NCBI RefSeq assembly: GCF_036322705.1
Contig: NZ_AP027270.1
Location: 744,001-808,000 of the forward strand
Source of the DNA: Maricaulis maris
GTDB lineage: Bacteria; Pseudomonadota; Alphaproteobacteria; Caulobacterales; Maricaulaceae
Reading direction: 5' to 3'
Length of the DNA: 64,000 nucleotides
The notes under the pieces are model-generated. The model did not search any database, was not told where the DNA came from, and was given only the letters and a program-made list of their open reading frames with translations. Below, in pieces: positions 60,730 through 64,000 of this stretch (position 1 is its first letter; each line of letters starts with the position of its first letter). A program made the translations under genes and the position numbers.

Positions 60730-61761
60730 TCAGTCTGCAGGCCGCAGGCGTTCGACCCGATCGGTGGTGTTGCGACCGCTGGCGCTGGAGGCACCGCCGA
60801 TGGCGTAAATCTCTCCATCAAGGCTGACCCCGCCGAGCCCGTGGCGCGGCGTCAGCATGGCGGGCCCGGCCTGCCACGCATCGGTTTGCGGATCATAGAC
60901 CCAGACCTCCGGATAGACCCCGCCGCCATTCTCGAAATACTCGCCGCCAAAGGCATAGATCCGGCCGCCGACGACAGCCGCCGCGAGCCCGGCCTGGCCT
61001 TGCGGCAAGGGGGCAAGGCTGGACCAGCTGTCCGTGGTTGGATCATAGGCGTCATGATGGGTTTCATTGCCGGCATTGAACCGGCGCCCGCCGATGGTGT
61101 GGAAGCGGCCATCGAGCACAACCCCGGCAGCCGAGTTGCGCGGGTTGGGATTGGGCGCCCGGCCGCTCCAGCGATCCGCTGCCGGGTCATAGGCAAAGTG
61201 ATCGCCGCGATCGCCGTGGTCGGGCCAGTTGGCATTGGTCGGACCGAGTGGCTGGCGCCCGGTGGCGACATGGATCAGACCACCCAGCGAAACGGCGCAG
61301 GTCTCGGCGAAAGGCACCGGCATGGGCGCCATCTCGCCCCAGCGATCGGTGGCGGGATCATAGCGGGTCGTGGTGTCGAGCATTTCCCAGATCCCGTCGG
61401 CTGACGGCCGGAAGCCGCCGACCGCATAAACGAAGCCGTCATGGCCAACGAGATTGGGGTGGTGGCGCGGCTCCGGGAGGGGCGCCCCGGTCTCCCAGGT
61501 GGCGCCCGGCTGGCCGGGATCGGACAGGATGAAGAGCTGATCGCTCACATTGTCGACATTGGGGCCGTCGCGCGCTTCCAGACCACCCGCGAGATAGATG
61601 CGGCCGTCCAGCACCGCCGGATAGATCTCCTGCACGCGGCGGGGCAGTGAGGCGCCGGGCTGCCAGCGGCTTCCGGCCTGTGATGTCGACGCCCAGGCCG
61701 GTATCGGCAGGCCTGAAGCGGCCAGGGCGGTGATGACCGTCCGTCGTGTTTGCTGCGTCAT
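60730..61761 (-). CDS. Kelch-repeat protein with Tat-type signal
   Basis: A 343-residue exported beta-propeller. The N terminus TQQTRRTVITALAASGLP is a twin-arginine-like signal (Arg-Arg followed by hydrophobics) and the cut is probably after WAS. Kelch repeats run through the mature protein: IYLAGGLEARDG, VYAVGGFRPSAD, FHTIGGRRFNAG, IYAFGGEYFENG and IYAIGGASSASG, each with a paired Gly and a following Trp/Tyr, making about six blades. Function is unknown; related propellers bind partners or sugars. The gene lies 21 bases after the phosphodiesterase lipoprotein gene, so the two form one unit. Confidence 0.83.
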   Translation of the reverse strand: MTQQTRRTVITALAASGLPIPAWASTSQAGSRWQPGASLPRRVQEIYPAVLDGRIYLAGGLEARDGPNVDNVSDQLFILSDPGQPGATWETGAPLPEPRHHPNLVGHDGFVYAVGGFRPSADGIWEMLDTTTRYDPATDRWGEMAPMPVPFAETCAVSLGGLIHVATGRQPLGPTNANWPDHGDRGDHFAYDPAADRWSGRAPNPNPRNSAAGVVLDGRFHTIGGRRFNAGNETHHDAYDPTTDSWSSLAPLPQGQAGLAAAVVGGRIYAFGGEYFENGGGVYPEVWVYDPQTDAWQAGPAMLTPRHGLGGVSLDGEIYAIGGASSASGRNTTDRVERLRPAD

Positions 61762-61782
61762 GTCCGGCTCTCTCCCTGTCGT

Positions 61783-63081
61783 CTATTCCGCCGGGCAACG
61801 CCCGCCGGTGATGCGTTCGACCTCTGCCGCGCTGCCATCAGTCTCGGCGGGCTCCAGGTCCAGGGCGCAGGCGATCAGGCCATAGACATTGACGTTCTCG
61901 AAAGCGGCCGGGCGGCTGCCTTCGGGGAAGATCGGGCCGACACCGATGAAGGTCGCGCCCATCGTCTCGGCATGGTTGTCATAGCCGTGGGTGGCAGCGA
62001 GGCTGGACAGGTAAGGGCTGCTGAGATCGGCGCTGGAGGCGGTGATCAGCCAGCCCGGATCCGCCACGACCAGCAGGTCCGGACCGCGATCCGGGTGGTC
62101 GAGATGCCAATGGGCGGGCATGTCCTGGCGGCGATAGGCCCGGATATGCGGGTCGGCCCCCTCGAGCTCGGCATGGATGCGTTCGACGACAGCCTCATCG
62201 CCATAGCCCATGACGAAGGGTTCCAGGCCGGCGCCGTATTGCCCGGCAAATTCCTCGATGAAGAGCCCGTCCAGGTCGGCCAGCGTGTCGAGCGCAACGG
62301 TCCGTTCGGTGGAGACATTCACCATGCCGTGGTCGGAGACGATGATCAGTGTCACCCGATCCATCAAGTCGCGGGCCTCCAGACCGGCGATCAGATCCCC
62401 GACCAGGCTGTCGACACGGGCCACGGCATCGCCCTCGGCCTCGGTCTCGACGCCATTGGCGTGCACGATGGTGTCGACATGGTCCATGTAGAAGGCGGCA
62501 AAGCGCGGCTGTTCCGCAACCGGGGCGTCGAACCAGGCGAGGACCTCGGACACACGCTCCTCATAGGGCTTGTTGTGCTCATAGGGGTGCCAGACCGTCG
62601 GGCGCGTGCCCTGGATCTCGACCTCGGAGCCGAGCCAGAACATGATGTGCGAGCGCAGGCCCTGCTGCTCGGCAGTGATCCAGATCGGCTCGCCACCCCA
62701 CCAGCGCGGGTCCTGCGGGCTGCCACCGGAATTGGAGAAGGTCTCATTCAGGCGCCGGTCCCAGGGCGAGTTGGAGACCATGCCGTGATGCTCGGGGTAA
62801 AGGCCGGTCGCGATCGAGTAGAAGTTCACGAAGGTCTTGGACGGCATCACCGGATACATCCGCTCGGGCCGCATCCCGCGCGCCGCCAGGGCGCGCAGAT
62901 TGGGCGCGTCGTGGCGGTCGATGGCGTCATAGCGCAGCCCGTCGAGCCCGATCATGATGACGATGGGCGGGCCGTCGCCGGTGTCCGGCGCTGGCAGGGG
63001 TCGGGCGCCCGGCATGTGCGAACAGGCTGCGAGCAGGCCGGTGAGGGCGGCGAGGGTGATAAGACGAGCGAACATGGACAT
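61783..63081 (-). CDS. ENPP-type phosphodiesterase/nucleotide pyrophosphatase lipoprotein
   Basis: A 432-residue exported metal hydrolase of the alkaline phosphatase superfamily. The signal peptide ends in a lipobox (LAACSH, Cys at about residue 20), so it is lipid-anchored. The metal and nucleophile sites are IVIMIGLDGLRYDAI, PSKTFVNFYSIATGLYPEHH with the Thr nucleophile, YMDHVDTIVHANG, VSDHGMVNVS and ATHGYDNHAETM. Members cleave phosphodiesters or pyrophosphates of nucleotides or lipid head groups; the substrate is not predictable. First gene of the unit with the kelch protein. Confidence 0.9.
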   Translation of the reverse strand: MSMFARLITLAALTGLLAACSHMPGARPLPAPDTGDGPPIVIMIGLDGLRYDAIDRHDAPNLRALAARGMRPERMYPVMPSKTFVNFYSIATGLYPEHHGMVSNSPWDRRLNETFSNSGGSPQDPRWWGGEPIWITAEQQGLRSHIMFWLGSEVEIQGTRPTVWHPYEHNKPYEERVSEVLAWFDAPVAEQPRFAAFYMDHVDTIVHANGVETEAEGDAVARVDSLVGDLIAGLEARDLMDRVTLIIVSDHGMVNVSTERTVALDTLADLDGLFIEEFAGQYGAGLEPFVMGYGDEAVVERIHAELEGADPHIRAYRRQDMPAHWHLDHPDRGPDLLVVADPGWLITASSADLSSPYLSSLAATHGYDNHAETMGATFIGVGPIFPEGSRPAAFENVNVYGLIACALDLEPAETDGSAAEVERITGGRCPAE

Positions 63082-63222
63082 CCCCGATTGGCGGTCATGG
63101 TGACACGCTGATGCCGCTAGTCAGGCAGCGCCGTCACCACAAGGCAAGTATTTGTGACGTTCGCACGTGATCTGGCGGCAGTTGATGGCGAGAGGTGACG
63201 AAAATTCATCAATAAAATCAAT

Positions 63223-63252
63223 GTCCGGACGTTTAAATACGTGCGTCCGGAC
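63223..63252. repeat. Inverted repeat upstream of the RHH/EF-hand gene
   Basis: GTCCGGACG and CGTCCGGAC flank a 12-base AT-rich centre. Each arm contains the self-complementary octamer GTCCGGAC; the two octamer starts are 22 bases apart, about two helical turns. The element is 104 bases upstream of the RHH ATG at 63356 and may be its operator. Confidence 0.6.
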
Positions 63253-63355
63253 GGCAAATCGGTTCTGCTAAACGCCCAAGGTGTGGCGCTGTGTCGCTGC
63301 ACCCAGGTCTTGGTGTGCAGGAAGGGCCGGCCCGGATGACGGGTCGGGGTTCGAG

Positions 63356-63967
63356 ATGAAACGGCGTGAAAAACAGAGCGAAACCCTGGAAATCCGTATT
63401 GGTCACCGTACCAAGCAGGACTTCATGGAGGCGTGTCAGTCGCATGGCGTGACGGCCAGCGAAGTGCTTCGGGCCTATGTCGAGACCTACCCTGCTTCGC
63501 GACATCGCCGCCGGGTGCTCCCCCATCTCAATGTGAATGTGAAGGAGTACACCATGCCTGCCAGTTTTCTCGCTCTCGTGACCGCCGTGGCGGTCGTTTC
63601 CGGTCTGCAGACCACCGCCCCGGTCGATGCCCGTGACCCCGACCCGGAGGCCAGCTTCGCCTCGGTCGACCGCGACAACAGCAACGACTTCGACCTCGGC
63701 GAGCTCTTCCTCGAGGCCGGCCTGACCGCCGACGGACATCTCGGCCCGGAGCTGCGCGCCGACGTCACCGGCTCGGTCCAGACCGCCCTGGCCGAGCTCG
63801 GCATGGACGCCCAGCAGGGCGTATCCTCGCCGGACTATCTCGCCCGGGTCATCGCCAATGCGGAAGAGTCCGCCGTGCTAAGCGTGACGGCCGTCTTCCA
63901 CATGATCGACACCGATGGCGACGGCCGGGTGACGCGCGACGAGTTCCTGAATTACCGCGTGGAGTGA
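63356..63967 (+). CDS. Ribbon-helix-helix domain joined in frame to an exported EF-hand protein
   Basis: A 203-residue frame with two unlike parts. Residues 1-50 (SETLEIRIGHRTKQDFMEAC, then GVTASEVLRAYVETY) look like a ribbon-helix-helix DNA-binding domain. After a basic stretch, MPASFLALVTAVAVVSGLQT starts a hydrophobic segment like a signal peptide, followed by EF-hand motifs SVDRDNSNDFDLGELF and MIDTDGDGRVTRDEF. An internal ATG at 63554, with AAGGAG six bases upstream, would make a free 137-residue exported EF-hand protein. So the locus may encode a long fusion, a short exported form, or both. The start at 63356 is favoured over 63281 for the long form. No frameshift is visible. Confidence 0.6.
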   Translation: MKRREKQSETLEIRIGHRTKQDFMEACQSHGVTASEVLRAYVETYPASRHRRRVLPHLNVNVKEYTMPASFLALVTAVAVVSGLQTTAPVDARDPDPEASFASVDRDNSNDFDLGELFLEAGLTADGHLGPELRADVTGSVQTALAELGMDAQQGVSSPDYLARVIANAEESAVLSVTAVFHMIDTDGDGRVTRDEFLNYRVE

Positions 63968-63981
63968 TGGCGCTGACGGAC

Positions 63982-64000
63982 CCGGCCGCGCTGCGGCCGG
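63982..64000 (+). terminator. Terminator-like hairpin at window end
   Basis: CCGGCCGC-GCT-GCGGCCGG, an 8-bp stem with a three-base loop, 14 bases after the EF-hand gene stop. The expected T run would lie beyond the window edge, so this is unconfirmed. Confidence 0.45.

Noticed and set aside
63281-63355. Upstream start for the RHH/EF-hand gene
   Set aside because: It would add a Trp/Cys/Arg-rich stretch with no ribosome binding site; the ATG at 63356 begins just before the RHH pattern.
63340-63360. Possible tRNA-like TTCGA sequence
   Set aside because: No cloverleaf arms could be formed around it; no tRNA gene was found anywhere in the window.

Overview
The window is a GC-rich, gene-dense piece of alphaproteobacterial chromosome. 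Its closest model is the stalked or prosthecate, polarly flagellated lineage (Caulobacterales/Maricaulales type). The case for this rests on five things: a FlbD-type sigma54 flagellar regulator; a SciP (CtrA inhibitor) gene lying among flagellar genes; TTAA-N7-TTAA-like CtrA boxes upstream of fliF and sciP; GAAC-N7-GAAC LexA boxes of the alphaproteobacterial type; and the gene order dgt / SPOR / nagZ / scpA / scpB / tatABC / serS / surE / pcm. No rRNA, tRNA, CRISPR array, insertion sequence or prophage was seen.

Region 1 (1-17.4 kb) is a flagellar cluster. On the minus strand, fliF-fliG-fliH-fliN-flbD-flhA-flhF-flhG encode the MS ring, C ring, export gate, class III activator and polar placement GTPase/ATPase. 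sciP lies just upstream, followed by a second minus-strand unit, fliK-flgD-flgE, with a good sigma54 promoter (13785-13799). Divergently on the plus strand, flgK-flgL encode the hook-filament junction. The regulatory picture is CtrA to fliF operon (including FlbD) to sigma54 hook genes, with SciP as a brake on CtrA.

Region 2 (17.4-25.3 kb) is a mixed set: small membrane proteins, mnmA, a flavin reductase-like protein, a DUF2145 secreted protein pair, xthA, a nitroreductase, a DUF1428 protein and erpA. A gene-free stretch at 20.5-21.2 kb carries palindromic repeats.

Region 3 (25.3-44.8 kb) is a long plus-strand housekeeping block. It runs dgt, SPOR protein, nagZ, scpA-scpB (chromosome condensation), tatA-tatB-tatC, serS, surE, pcm, an nlpD-like lytic activator, yajC-secD-secF and a stand-alone PuuD-like membrane domain. 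A 1465-residue RTX/VCBS adhesin-like gene with its own terminators is inserted between serS and surE. It contains a 687-bp tandem duplication.

Region 4 (45-64 kb) holds a serine hydrolase, Fe/Mn superoxide dismutase, an NDUFAF6-like squalene/phytoene synthase homologue, an SDR, trmFO and a TonB-C protein. These are followed by three tandem paralogous multi-span membrane proteins of unknown function, then divergent uvrA and ssb (each with its own LexA box), an SDR-DoxX fusion with a DUF2269 partner, a Tat-signal kelch protein with a phosphodiesterase lipoprotein, and finally an unusual in-frame ribbon-helix-helix / EF-hand gene with an internal start and an upstream inverted repeat. The most promising unexplained items are the three membrane paralogues and this last gene.
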